NCBI RefSeq assembly: GCF_000419765.1
Contig: NZ_ATTQ01000013.1
Location: forward strand, 1-64,000
Direction: 5' to 3'
DNA: 64,000 nt
Source: Rhizobium mongolense USDA 1844
GTDB lineage: Bacteria > Pseudomonadota > Alphaproteobacteria > Rhizobiales > Rhizobiaceae
Position numbers and translations under genes: made by a program. Positions 1-8,683 of the stretch are shown piece by piece (within the stretch, counting starts at the first letter, position 1; every line of letters begins with the position of its first letter). Below the pieces are notes generated by a model. That model was not told the origin of the DNA, made no database searches, and saw only the letters and a program-made list of their open reading frames with translations.

Positions 1-21
1 GTAACCCCACGGTGAGGGCCG
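1..21 (+). repeat. IS66 left terminal inverted repeat
   Basis: Starts GTAACCCCACGGTGAGGGCC. It matches the reverse complement of 2500-2520 at 17 of 21 positions, including the shared GTAA tip and the CGGTGA core. Confidence 0.88.
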
Positions 22-78
22 TCTTGTGATGTGAGGCGGAACGTTGGATGTCCTAGTGCAAGCACTAGGAATAGTCCT

Positions 79-468
79 ATGACCATGCAGCAAATCGAAG
101 TGATCACCTCTGTGGAGCGCCGTCGTCGCTGGTCTCGCGCAGAGAAGGAGCGGCTGGTTGCGGCCTGCCTCGAGCCGAATGCCAGCGTATCTGAGATTGC
201 CCGGTCGGCAGGCATCCACGCGGGTCAGTTGTTCCGGTGGCGCAAAGAACTCTGCCAGGTCTCACCGCCGCCAGCGCGGCAGTTTATTCCCGTAGAAGTC
301 GCGGCCTTGCCTGCGCCTGATCCGGTGGAGACAACACTGCCACCTCGACCGCGCAAGAAGATAAGCATTGTGACGATCGAGCTTGGCCGCGGCCGGCGCA
401 TTCGTGTGGAGAGCGATGTCGATACTGAAGCGCTCGCTCGGATCCTCGACGTGGTCGAGCGGCGATGA
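79..468 (+). CDS. tnpA: IS66 accessory protein TnpA (OrfA)
   Basis: This small protein has an N-terminal helix-turn-helix region of the IS66 OrfA/IS3 OrfA type (residues about 10-60, RRRWSRAEKERLVAACLE then SVSEIARSAGIHAGQLFRW) and a basic proline-rich middle. It is needed with TnpB and TnpC for IS66 transposition. ATG 79 is preferred because the similarity starts there; an upstream frame from 31 also exists. It overlaps tnpB by four bases (ATGA), so the two are translationally coupled. Confidence 0.88.
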   Translation: MTMQQIEVITSVERRRRWSRAEKERLVAACLEPNASVSEIARSAGIHAGQLFRWRKELCQVSPPPARQFIPVEVAALPAPDPVETTLPPRPRKKISIVTIELGRGRRIRVESDVDTEALARILDVVERR

Positions 469-812
469 TCCCGGTTCCGAGCGGCGTTAAGGTCTGGCTG
501 GCGACCGGACACACAGACATGAGGAAAGGCTTCCCCGGCTTGTCGTTGATGGTGCAGGAGACGCTGAAGGGGGATCCGCATTGCGGCCACCTATTCTGCT
601 TCCGTGGGCGTCGGGGCGGGCTGATCAAGGTGATCTGGCACGACGGCCAAGGTGCCTGTCTGTTCACGAAGAAGCTGGAGCGCGGCCGCTTCATATGGCC
701 GTCAGCGGCTGACGGCACGGTGGTCATAACTCCTGCACAGCTCGGCTATCTGCTTGAAGGGATTGACTGGCGAATGCCGCAAAAAACCTGGCGTCCAAGC
801 TCGGCTGGGTAG
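465..812 (+). CDS. tnpB: IS66 accessory protein TnpB (IS66 Orf2)
   Basis: A 115-residue protein with the strongly conserved IS66 Orf2 core: DMRKGFPGLSLMVQ near residue 18, then LFCFRGRRGGLIKVIWHDGQG and the KKLERGRFIWP stretch. Its function is accessory to transposition and its biochemical role is not settled. Length and motif order are normal for the family. It overlaps tnpA by four bases and is followed by tnpC after a 45-base gap. Confidence 0.93.
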   Translation: MIPVPSGVKVWLATGHTDMRKGFPGLSLMVQETLKGDPHCGHLFCFRGRRGGLIKVIWHDGQGACLFTKKLERGRFIWPSAADGTVVITPAQLGYLLEGIDWRMPQKTWRPSSAG

Positions 813-857
813 CGGAAATGGCTGGAAAGGCAAGACCGAATATGATTCCATCTGGTC

Positions 858-2495
858 ATGACCGAAGCGGCCGATCAGCTTCCCGACGACCTTGCCAGCG
901 CTCACGCGATGATCCTCGCCGAGCGCGCCGCCCGTCGTGAAGCCGAGGCTGTTGCTGCTCGTGCGCAAGCTGTGAACTCCCATTCCGATGCGCTGATTGC
1001 CCGGCTGAGACTGGAGATCGAGAAGCTCAAGCGCGACATCCATGGCAGCCGCTCGGAGCGAAAGGCCCGCCTTCTCGAACAGATGGAATTGCAGCTCGAA
1101 GAGCTGGAGGCCGACGCCAGCCAGGACGAACTGGCCGCGGAGATTGCGGCACGATCATCGACAGTCAAAACCTTTGAGCGCAAGCGTCCATCGCGCAAAC
1201 CGTTTCCGGAGCATCTGCCGCGCGAGCGCGTTGTGATTGCCGCTCCTCAAAGCTGCCCCTGCTGCGGCTCGGCCAAATTGTCAAAGCTGGGCGAGGACAT
1301 CACTGAGACCCTGGAAGTGATCCCGCGCCAGTGGAAAGTCATCCAGACGGTGCGCGAGAAGTTCTCGTGCCGAGAATGCGAGAAGATCGCCCAGCCGCCA
1401 GCCCCGTTCCATGTGACACCGCGCGGCTTCGCGGGGCCGAACCTTTTGGCCATGATCCTGTTTGAGAAGTTCGGCCAACACCAGCCGCTGAATAGGCAAA
1501 GCGAGCGTTATGCCCGAGAAGGCATCGACCTCAGCCTTTCGACACTCGCCGACCAGGTCGGTGCCTGCGCCGCGATCTTGAAGCCCTTGCACCGATTGAT
1601 AGAAGCGCACGTCCTTTCCGCCGAGCGGCTGCATGGCGACGACACCACGGTGCCGATCCTGGCGAGGGGAAAAACCGAAACTGGCCGCATATGGACTTAT
1701 GTCAGGGATGACCGGCCGTTCGGCGGAACATCGCCACCGGCAACCCTCTATTATGCCTCGCGAGATCGTCGCCAGGAGCATCCCGAGAGGCATCTCAAGA
1801 CCTTCACCGGCATTCTGCAGGCAGATGCATATGGCGGCTACAACCCGCTCTTCAAGTCGGAGCGTGCTTCCGGTCCATTGACGCAGGCGCTTTGCTGGGC
1901 TCACTCGCGCCGCAAGTTCTTCGTCCTGGCTGACATTGCAACGAACGCCAAGCGCGGAAAAAATGCGACGCCGATCTCGCCAGTGGCGCTTGAGGCTGTG
2001 AGGCGGATCGATGCACTGTTTGATATCGAGCGCGACATCAAAGGACTTTCTGTCAACGAACGCTTGCAGCGGCGTCACAAGGACAGCCGCCCCCTCATCG
2101 ACGAGCTTGAGGCTTGGCTGCGAGGCGAACGGGGAAAACTATCGCGCAGCTCACCTGTCACCGAGCCGATCGATTACATGCTCAAGCGCTGGGACGGCTT
2201 CACATCCTTCCTCAGCGACGGCAGGATTTGCCTGACCAACAATGCGGCTGAACGAGCCCTGCGCGGCTTCGCTCTCGGCAGAAAATCGTGGCTCTTTGCA
2301 GGTTCCGATCGCGGTGCAGATCGTGCTGCCTTCATGGCGACGATGATCATGACGGCAAAGCTCAACGACATTGATCCTCAGGCCTGGCTGGCTGATGTCT
2401 TGTCTAATATTGCGGATATGCCGGTCACGAGGCTTGAAGAATTGCTCCCATGGAATTGGAGCCCGCCGACCGCAGCAGCCCACGAAGCTGCCTGA
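858..2495 (+). CDS. tnpC: IS66 transposase TnpC (DDE)
   Basis: A 545-residue transposase. The order is an N-terminal coiled-coil region (residues about 10-85), a zinc-binding segment with CPCC and CREC cysteines (about 133-175), then the DDE catalytic domain with HGDDTTVP, QADAYGGYN and CWAHSRRKFF, and the IS66 C-terminal segment (LTNNAAERALRGFALGRKSW, then WLADVL). The frame is uninterrupted and the length is normal, so it is probably functional. The stop lies only 25 bases from the IS end. Confidence 0.95.
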   Translation: MTEAADQLPDDLASAHAMILAERAARREAEAVAARAQAVNSHSDALIARLRLEIEKLKRDIHGSRSERKARLLEQMELQLEELEADASQDELAAEIAARSSTVKTFERKRPSRKPFPEHLPRERVVIAAPQSCPCCGSAKLSKLGEDITETLEVIPRQWKVIQTVREKFSCRECEKIAQPPAPFHVTPRGFAGPNLLAMILFEKFGQHQPLNRQSERYAREGIDLSLSTLADQVGACAAILKPLHRLIEAHVLSAERLHGDDTTVPILARGKTETGRIWTYVRDDRPFGGTSPPATLYYASRDRRQEHPERHLKTFTGILQADAYGGYNPLFKSERASGPLTQALCWAHSRRKFFVLADIATNAKRGKNATPISPVALEAVRRIDALFDIERDIKGLSVNERLQRRHKDSRPLIDELEAWLRGERGKLSRSSPVTEPIDYMLKRWDGFTSFLSDGRICLTNNAAERALRGFALGRKSWLFAGSDRGADRAAFMATMIMTAKLNDIDPQAWLADVLSNIADMPVTRLEELLPWNWSPPTAAAHEAA

Positions 2496-2499
2496 TATG

Positions 2500-2520
2500 C
2501 GGCCTTCACCGTATGCTTAC
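2500..2520 (-). repeat. IS66 right terminal inverted repeat
   Basis: Read on the minus strand it begins GTAAGCATACGGTGAAGGCC, the partner of the left end at 1-21. Its outermost base (2520) supplies the G of the TAG stop codon that ends the truncated caspase reading frame. Confidence 0.88.
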
Positions 2521-3362
2521 TATTTCCCAATCGTATAGGCAATGCTCTTGTGAGAAATCGGTAGAACTATATGTGGAATACCGTCACCAGATTTAACTTC
2601 ATAGCGCGGAAAGTCGTGTGGTGGTCTGGTTAGAAAGGTCTTGCCGTGACCCACTCCAACACTTCTTGGCATTGGTACGTGCTCATCCCGGTCGTGAGCG
2701 TTGTTATGGCGCTTGGCACGAATACCAAGCCATTCCACCACATCAGTAACTGATATTGCCCCGTCGCCGTCTCGATCTGCTTCGTGACGAGAATGGGATA
2801 AGGCGTCACAAATTACAGCTGTCAAAAAGCCAGCCTTCAGAAAATCAAACTCCCTGGCGGATTCCAGCGCATCGCTCGCCAAAATCATTTCAAACAGATC
2901 GCTTTTTTGAAATCCAATGTCCTCCATTTTAATCCGGGAGGTTGATCCCAAACGCAGGCCGGTTCTGCCAACCACTTGCCCGGCGTTACAGCAATCAAGC
3001 ACCAGCAGCTTGTTGCCTGCCTTGCACTTTCTCATCGCAGCCAACACCTCGTCACCGCGTAAGCAGGTGCCCATCAGGCTGTTTGGCCTTGAATCCGCAA
3101 ACAAGAAGAATAGGTCATTCCCGTCAAGCATACCGTGACCTACAAGGTATACTAGAAACGTATCCTCTTCGGTGCAGCTGTCACTTGCTAGAAAAAGCTT
3201 GCTCCTTGCCGTTGCGGCGTCCGACCCAATTAAACCTTGAACAGTAAAATTGCAGGCAAGGTCTGATAGAATGGCAGTCACGTTGTGAGCATCGGTCTCG
3301 GCATACTTAAGCTGGTTTAGGTCTTGAGGGCCGTTAGAAGCAATGACAACCGCGCGACGCAT
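2520..3362 (-). CDS. caspase-like (C14 family) peptidase, 3' end truncated by IS66
   Basis: The N-terminal half is a caspase p20-like fold. It has an initial RRAVVIASNG strand, the catalytic His in VGHG (residue 76) and the catalytic Cys in LDCCNAG (Cys125). The remainder (residues about 130-280) has no domain I recognise. The last codons read into the IS66 end: the TAG stop uses two host bases and the first base of the IS, so the native C-terminus lies beyond the left window edge. It begins inside the stop codon of the upstream membrane gene (TAATG), so the two form an operon. Bacterial caspase-like proteases are often effectors in conflict systems; that role here is inferred from the neighbourhood. 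Confidence 0.82.
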   Translation of the reverse strand: MRRAVVIASNGPQDLNQLKYAETDAHNVTAILSDLACNFTVQGLIGSDAATARSKLFLASDSCTEEDTFLVYLVGHGMLDGNDLFFLFADSRPNSLMGTCLRGDEVLAAMRKCKAGNKLLVLDCCNAGQVVGRTGLRLGSTSRIKMEDIGFQKSDLFEMILASDALESAREFDFLKAGFLTAVICDALSHSRHEADRDGDGAISVTDVVEWLGIRAKRHNNAHDRDEHVPMPRSVGVGHGKTFLTRPPHDFPRYEVKSGDGIPHIVLPISHKSIAYTIGK

Positions 3363-3805
3363 TATGATTCACTTACGGATAGTTCGACCCCGTTCCTTGT
3401 GATTGTTGTCTTGGTCGCCATCTTGGGATCGCCTGGCCCGCGGTCCGCGGTGGAAGCCTCTGACCATACGAAAATCGGCTGGCCGTCATTATCCCGTATC
3501 ACCTCGCCCCTCCCATCGAGCGCCGGTTTGAGTTCCCGTTTATAAACAATCACCGGCTTATTTATAAGAGTGGCAAGCACCCTCGTTATTAGCGGCGTTG
3601 CTGCGGCTACCGCGATGGAAGAGCCGATCAAAATCGACATCACATCGCGGTGTCCAGCCTTTACCGCCGGATCGCTAACCGCCTTGAGATCGTGCACTCC
3701 GGCCTTCTTCAATACGTCCGCTGGGCTTAAATTATTAGCGTGAAGCTTCCGAAGTATATCGGAGCTAAAGAAAAGATACTGTTCGTCAGACTTGGAATTT
3801 TCCAT
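3362..3805 (-). CDS. small membrane protein paired with caspase-like gene
   Basis: A 147-residue protein of unknown family. Residues about 1-45 form a helical segment (SSDILRKLHANNLSPADVLKKAG). One hydrophobic helix follows (about 54-80, SILIGSSIAVAAATPLITRV), then a polar tail with an acidic, turn-rich middle. The stop codon overlaps the caspase start by one base, so both are expected to be made together. The N-terminal helices could be a small adaptor module that recruits the caspase, but I cannot assign a named family. Confidence 0.6.
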   Translation of the reverse strand: MENSKSDEQYLFFSSDILRKLHANNLSPADVLKKAGVHDLKAVSDPAVKAGHRDVMSILIGSSIAVAAATPLITRVLATLINKPVIVYKRELKPALDGRGEVIRDNDGQPIFVWSEASTADRGPGDPKMATKTTITRNGVELSVSES

Positions 3806-4164
3806 TTCAACAGCTCCCTTATATACATGGGTTGCCCTTGGTCATTGAGTTAAGAATGGATAGATTACATCCTAGCATATTGAGAGGCCGTCGACTATCT
3901 ACAACCGTGATGAAGTCGTAGCAGATGCCTGCGAGGCATTTTCACCCTTTCGTGCAGCTAGAGGGTCCGCTTGGGTCGGTTGCGGTTCACGGTCTCTAGA
4001 AATGCAGCGCCCTCAGTCCATTCCTCGAACTCGCCGAGCCTCGGCTCTATCGTGCGTGCGTGCCCCTGAAGCGGTTTTCTTCGCTTTCATCAATGAAAAT
4101 TGCGGCTCTTCACTTTGAGCTGATCAATATGCAGATTAGGAATAACGATGTCGCGCGACTTGAT
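3806..4164. other. intergenic segment with a possible gene tail
   Basis: No supported gene. On the minus strand about 3987-4070 reads as a short coherent peptide ending in a stop (RLGEFEEWTEGAAFLETVNR and onward), perhaps the tail of a lost gene. The promoter for the caspase operon should lie just above 3805. Confidence 0.35.
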
Positions 4165-4745
4165 TCATTGGCCTGACGGCTCGCGCGAATCCGGCCCGCC
4201 GGGCGTGCCGTGAGCGAATTCATCACCTCTCCCTGTCGGCGGGTCACGACATCGCCCTCCCTCTGGATACGCCCGTTGACGCACCAGCACCAGCCCAGCC
4301 GCCATCAGCCAGCGGCCGTCACGGGCCGAAATCGCTTCCGTGCAGGTGACGATCCGGCGTTCCGCGAGTTCCCGACGCAAGAAGCTGACAGGATGTTCGC
4401 GCAAAGTCAGCCCGGTGTGCCCCTAGTCCGGGACCACATTATGACCTGCGTCATCTGCCGAAGTTCGACCGCTGGTTCCTGTTGCTCGGCAATGGTTCTT
4501 GCCTCCCGCTCCGCCGCAGCCGCGAAGAGCGGCAAGGCTCGTCTCGCAAATGCCTTGATCGCCCAGAGCGCATCGCGACGCTCCGATCCAAGAGAGGGCC
4601 GAAAGGCGTCTCCTTCAGCCAGCTCCACCAGCGATGCAGCAGGAACGCCTGACCGCCGCCACATATCGTCGACGCTGTCGAAGGGCTGATCGGCACGGGT
4701 AGCAAAGATCTGGGCAACATCCGCAGTTGCAAGGCCGCGTAGCGG
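4165..4745 (-). pseudogene. dnaE2: remnant of error-prone DNA polymerase DnaE2 (ImuC), C-terminal part
   Basis: Three reading-frame segments on the minus strand, read in order, rebuild a DnaE2 C-terminal region: RGLATADVAQIFATRADQPF (about 4745-4680), WRRSGVPAASLVELAEGDAF and ALPLFAAAAEREARTIAEQQ (4664-4440), then REHPVSFLRRELAERRIVTC and GRWLMAAGLVLVRQR (4404-4270). At least two small indels separate the segments, and the first two thirds of the gene are absent. In rhizobia dnaE2 usually sits in an imuA-imuB-dnaE2 cassette on plasmids or the chromosome. No imuA or imuB is nearby, so this is a stranded fragment. Confidence 0.82.
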
Positions 4746-4958
4746 TCATGTCCAGAGATGAGTAGCAACAACAGCCTAAAATACATTAAGCTAATCGAGT
4801 TCTCAAAGTGGCTGTGCAATCTACTTGGGCAAGGATCGCCTCTCGCCAAGAGCTTTTCCATCCGCCGGAGTAGGACGGCTAAAACTTTAACATAAAGGAA
4901 TCCTGTGTCTTCAGGATTTACTGTTAGGTACTGCGTCAATGGGATCAGGGAGCTGACT

Positions 4959-5930
4959 ATGTTTCATCGCATTTGGTTTTGCATTTGTATGATTACTGCA
5001 TCCACCTCTTCAGCGTTGGCAGAGGACATGGTTTTGAGTGGTGGGGCTAAGTGGCTTGTCCTTGCTTCAAGTGAATCGCTTGTAGAGGTGGGCGGTGTGG
5101 TCGATGCCTACGGAGGCATCGACGACCTGAGGATCGTTCGCGTTCGGAATGGTCGCTTTGCACTTGTCTCTGGACCGGTTGTCAATTTCGATCTTGATAA
5201 GTCGAAGAAGAATGGGTCGATCAAGCCCGACGCGTTTCTGGACAGTGGATCGCAGCTCCTTGAGACGGTGCTGGTTATAAGCCAACCCCAATCCGCGCAC
5301 TCCAACGCTCCCCCCAGCCCAGTGGCGACGGCGTCGCGCGTGGACGGTTGTAAGACGATAGCCTCGGATGCTGAGCGCCTAGCATGCTATGATGCTACAG
5401 CAGGGCGAAACCTGTCTGGGCCAATGACCTCAAACAACAGTTTGCCCGTCGAGCGAAAAGCAGCTCCTGCTCCTTCCCCTGTTTCCCTGGTTGTTCCAGC
5501 GCTCGAAAAGGTAGCGCAACGGCAAAACTATTCGGCTCCCCAACAGGCAATCGTGCCTACCTCACTTACTTTGAAAGTTCAGCGCCAAGATTTCGAACAG
5601 GACGTAATGTTTGACCGGATCGAATTTCGGGTAGCGTTCCGAAACGGCTGGAGCCAAAAAATTGTTGGCATCTCCCATCGCTTCCGCATCCTGAACGCTT
5701 TTGGGGAAGTCCTGCACCAGGGTCGCGACAACCTCGACATTCAAATTCCGCAGGGTACAACGAAGGCGTCAGATATCTTCTACTCATGGGAAGACAACCC
5801 GTTCATTCCACGCGAGGTCTACGACCGTCTGCTGCCATCGGTTACCAACGGAACCTACAAAGTGGAACTGACTGTCGAGAGAGCGATACTAGATGACGGC
5901 TCGGTACTCGAAGTAGCTAGGGCTTCTTGA
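4959..5930 (+). CDS. secreted or periplasmic protein of unknown function
   Basis: A 323-residue protein. ATG 4959 is chosen because a GGGAG ribosome site lies six bases upstream and the protein then starts directly with a signal peptide (residues 1-22, ending STSSALAED). A strand-rich N-terminal domain is followed by a proline-rich linker carrying a C-x10-C motif, CKTIASDAERLACYD, typical of several periplasmic or secretion-linked proteins (an I/D-ERLACYD box). The C-terminal 120 residues look like a beta-sandwich. The gene is single with no operon partner. Function unknown; export to the periplasm is the only firm inference. Confidence 0.65.
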   Translation: MFHRIWFCICMITASTSSALAEDMVLSGGAKWLVLASSESLVEVGGVVDAYGGIDDLRIVRVRNGRFALVSGPVVNFDLDKSKKNGSIKPDAFLDSGSQLLETVLVISQPQSAHSNAPPSPVATASRVDGCKTIASDAERLACYDATAGRNLSGPMTSNNSLPVERKAAPAPSPVSLVVPALEKVAQRQNYSAPQQAIVPTSLTLKVQRQDFEQDVMFDRIEFRVAFRNGWSQKIVGISHRFRILNAFGEVLHQGRDNLDIQIPQGTTKASDIFYSWEDNPFIPREVYDRLLPSVTNGTYKVELTVERAILDDGSVLEVARAS

Positions 5931-6283
5931 ACGGTCGGCTTCGCTGGCTCAGCCGATCCACGCGATGCCGTCGCCGACGTATAGCCGAGACCGAATTTTG
6001 CAGAGATTTCATGGCGCTGCAGGCGAAGATCGCCGTGCGTGGTGGAGAACTGGCGGTGATGAAGGCATTGGGCGTCGGCGCAACTCCTGTGAACAGGATC
6101 CCTGTCAACGCGGACACTTAAGAGGTCGCGCCAGACCCGCTTCCGCAAGTGCCACCAAGCTGAACGAAATCCGGCGGGCAGCTTCGGCGACCTTGATAGA
6201 CAAATAACGGAAAAAGAGGTCGGAATAACTGCTTGAACTCAGACTTGGGTAGTTATACCACAATCCCAAGCAGAGAGGGGATC
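5931..6283. other. intergenic, no supported gene
   Basis: Short overlapping frames occur on both strands but none has a convincing start, ribosome site or recognisable motif. A ribosome site (AGAGAGGGG) directly precedes the next gene at 6284. Confidence 0.5.
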
Positions 6284-7477
6284 ATGGAAGCGTTAGCCTA
6301 TCAGGTTCTGCAGATCGGCGAGCTTGGATCCCTAATGTTGTCTTGGGTCATCATGCTTGCCGCTGCAGCGGCTGGCGTAGCGCTGATCAAGCCCGAGTTC
6401 AGGCTCGGGCGTCCGATGTATTTCCTGACCATGGGGCTGTCATTTTTGCTCAGCGGCGCGACTTCGCTTTTTGTTCTCGGCGTACAGGATGCCATGAAGA
6501 ACAATTATCTGGCAGTTATTGTCGCTCTGATTTACGGCTCCCTGATTCCGATTGGCGTCTTTGCAGGCACCTGCGCAGCGGCTCGATCAAAGGACGCCTA
6601 CGGCACACACGCTAAATGGGTATTGGCGTTCATCCCTCTCGCCAATCTGTTGTTACTGTTTGCACCGACCCAGGAAAAAACAAAATCTGGCGTCGGCCGG
6701 ATCGCCAGAAATATTGTGCTCGTCGTATCAGCTCTTGCGATGATGGGAGTAGGAAGGGGATTAGGGTCGTTAGTGGAACGACAGGTAACAAGCACCGCAC
6801 AGGTCGCGCAGAATGACCCTCAGCTGCAAAGCAAGGCACTTCAATACGAAGTACAGGTGAACGGGCTAGAAGCGTCACTCAATGAAGCGGCAAAGGCAAT
6901 CCGGGTGCCAACGAAGCTGGATTCAATAACCACCTTAAAAGCTGTCGAGGTCGAAAACGACACCTTCCGCTATGTTTATGAAATCTCCGACACTAGCGCC
7001 AAATTCACCAGCGCCTGGCGAGACATAATGACCAATAAGTGGTGCAGATCGGAAAACTTCAAACTAATGATTGAGATCGGTGCAACCGTAGAAGGGAAAT
7101 ACGTTTCCCTGGCAGGTGAACCGCTTGCGGGTTTGAAAGTCAATACAGCCCTCTGTGATCAGTGGCAGGCTAAATTCCGAAAGACGATGAAAGATGCAGC
7201 AAGTGCGGTGAAGGTACCAAGCAAGCTTGATGATGTGACCACGCTTACCGCAGCAGACTACGAAGATGGAATATTCAGCTACTATTACACCGTGTCGGTG
7301 ACGCCTCCCGATAATAGTTGGAAGGATTTCGTTCAACAGAACTGGTGCAAGACTGATCAATTGAAGCCGATGATGGACTTGGGCCTCGACATCCGGGGGG
7401 TTTACGCCACCGAGGCGAAGGCCCCAGTGGGTGAGGTTTTGATCAACACCGCGATATGTGGTGCTATCAAGCCGTGA
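6284..7477 (+). CDS. membrane protein with tandem Cys-containing C-terminal repeats
   Basis: A 397-residue protein. ATG 6284 follows AGAGAGGGG at good spacing; a longer frame from 6233 lacks such a site. Four hydrophobic helices lie in about residues 10-160. After a linker come two homologous segments of about 85 residues. Each runs from a VP.KLD..TTL motif through a conserved NKWC or QNWC to a final NTALC or NTAIC, so each probably holds one disulfide. The C-terminal half is therefore likely periplasmic, anchored by the helical bundle. It is convergent with the next gene. I do not recognise the family. Confidence 0.62.
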   Translation: MEALAYQVLQIGELGSLMLSWVIMLAAAAAGVALIKPEFRLGRPMYFLTMGLSFLLSGATSLFVLGVQDAMKNNYLAVIVALIYGSLIPIGVFAGTCAAARSKDAYGTHAKWVLAFIPLANLLLLFAPTQEKTKSGVGRIARNIVLVVSALAMMGVGRGLGSLVERQVTSTAQVAQNDPQLQSKALQYEVQVNGLEASLNEAAKAIRVPTKLDSITTLKAVEVENDTFRYVYEISDTSAKFTSAWRDIMTNKWCRSENFKLMIEIGATVEGKYVSLAGEPLAGLKVNTALCDQWQAKFRKTMKDAASAVKVPSKLDDVTTLTAADYEDGIFSYYYTVSVTPPDNSWKDFVQQNWCKTDQLKPMMDLGLDIRGVYATEAKAPVGEVLINTAICGAIKP

Positions 7478-7617
7478 TGGATCGGTACCCTTTCAAATAT
7501 CCCACCGCCCCATCATCTCGCACCGTTTCCTAGAGCAAATCCAGTGGCTTGCCACCGCCAAGCGTCGCCCGAAATCTTGAACCAGGTGGGGCGGGGATTC
7601 TTGGAACCGCAGCATTC

Positions 7618-7902
7618 TCAGTTCGCACTCGGTGTCATCTCTTCCGCACACTTGTTCAGAACCTTTTGCGCGGCCTTTCCAAGCAACCACTGCGAAATGT
7701 CGCCGTCCCACTCCGATATTTCGATCGCACTGTCTTTGCGCGATATCAGGTAGTTCTGAATCCAACTTTCCCCCTCGCCCGAACAAATTCCCATCGCGGC
7801 CACCGTGCCGTTGAGGTTGACAGGCGCTGCCAGGTCCCACCCCATTTCATAGCCGGTGAACGATATTTCCTTCCCCTTCACCTCAAAGGTGGTCGGCTGC
7901 AT
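7618..7902 (-). CDS. small hypothetical protein
   Basis: A 94-residue soluble protein starting MQPTTFEVKGKEISFTGYEM and containing GICSGEGESWIQNYLIS. ATG 7902 is chosen because the extra N-terminal 31 residues of the longer frame look non-coding (Arg, Cys and Ser-rich). No family recognised. It converges with the membrane protein to its left and sits alone. It could be a small immunity-type or stress protein, but nothing in the sequence proves it. Confidence 0.45.
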   Translation of the reverse strand: MQPTTFEVKGKEISFTGYEMGWDLAAPVNLNGTVAAMGICSGEGESWIQNYLISRKDSAIEISEWDGDISQWLLGKAAQKVLNKCAEEMTPSAN

Positions 7903-8197
7903 GGGCCGAACGTTTAAGGGACAAGGCGATTGACCACATGACCGTTCCCGCCGCGCAAGCTGCATCTTTCGCCCCGCCGAAGTGGGACCGGACACGTTCG
8001 GCTCTGATCATTTCCCGATCTTCACCGTCTGGACTCCCGGTCCCTGATCGCGTTCGAACGAAGATGTTAGCATGGGAAGAACTCGTGCCGAACTTCGCCA
8101 TTGCTCGTGGCTCTCGCCGCAGGTTCTTTTAAGCTTGGTCTTCTTGCTTGAACTTCGCAGATGGCCATTTGCCATCCCGTGGCAGCTTTTGCAGCTC

Positions 8198-8680
8198 CTA
8201 AACAATATTCGTACCCTCGTGACGCTGCCACACCTGCGCCTCGAATATCCGTCGCGCCTCAACATCAGACCGGCGGTGAGACGGCAGGCGACCGTCACGA
8301 ATGCGCTTTCGTACATGGAACAAGGGATCACCGTCGACCGGTTCATCGCCGAGCGTCGCGGCAGCTTCTTCTGGAGATATCGCCGCCTCGGTTGGCAACG
8401 GTATGCCGAGCTGCAGGACGATCTCTCCGATTGTGTCTCCCTCCACCAATTTCAGCATCATAGACGCCGTTTCTGTCGTGAGGAAACCTTGCGACCAGCT
8501 CCACAGAATGTCGTGCTCGGTGACGGGATCGACGTGATCAAAATCCCCGATCAGGTAGTAATCTGGGCGCCGATCAACGGGAGCGAGGTCCTTCAAGACC
8601 TTCAGGGCGTCAGGACCGTAATCGGTTCCTCGCTCATCTTTCGAACCGGAGCCCGTGCCATATGTCTGTTGCGGAGCCAT
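8198..8680 (-). CDS. hypothetical protein, third gene of AAA+/phosphoesterase operon
   Basis: A 160-residue acidic protein with no recognised domain. The first 25 residues are low complexity (MAPQQTYGTGSGSKDERG). The middle is helical (DILWSWSQGFLTTETASMML) and the C-terminal part is Arg-rich (HRRSDVEARRIFEAQV). A strong ribosome site (GAGGTGA) overlaps the end of the phosphoesterase gene and only three bases separate the two genes, so it is surely part of that operon. It may be the specificity or regulatory partner of the peptidase or phosphoesterase. Confidence 0.6.
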   Translation of the reverse strand: MAPQQTYGTGSGSKDERGTDYGPDALKVLKDLAPVDRRPDYYLIGDFDHVDPVTEHDILWSWSQGFLTTETASMMLKLVEGDTIGEIVLQLGIPLPTEAAISPEEAAATLGDEPVDGDPLFHVRKRIRDGRLPSHRRSDVEARRIFEAQVWQRHEGTNIV

Positions 8681-8683
8681 AAA

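Larger units (their letters stand above)
1..2520 (+). mobile_element. IS66-family insertion sequence, complete
   Basis: The element carries the three IS66 genes (tnpA, tnpB, tnpC) in the usual order on one strand. It is bounded by imperfect 21-nt terminal inverted repeats that begin with GTAA at both ends (17 of 21 positions match). The window begins exactly at its left end, so the left flank and the other copy of any 8-bp target duplication are not visible. The right flank starts at 2521 with tatttccc. All three reading frames are open, so the copy looks potentially active. It interrupts the 3' part of the caspase-like gene on the opposite strand. Confidence 0.93.

Noticed and set aside
5927..6207. 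Small frames after the secreted protein gene
   Set aside because: Overlapping frames on both strands, no homology recognised, composition not convincing.
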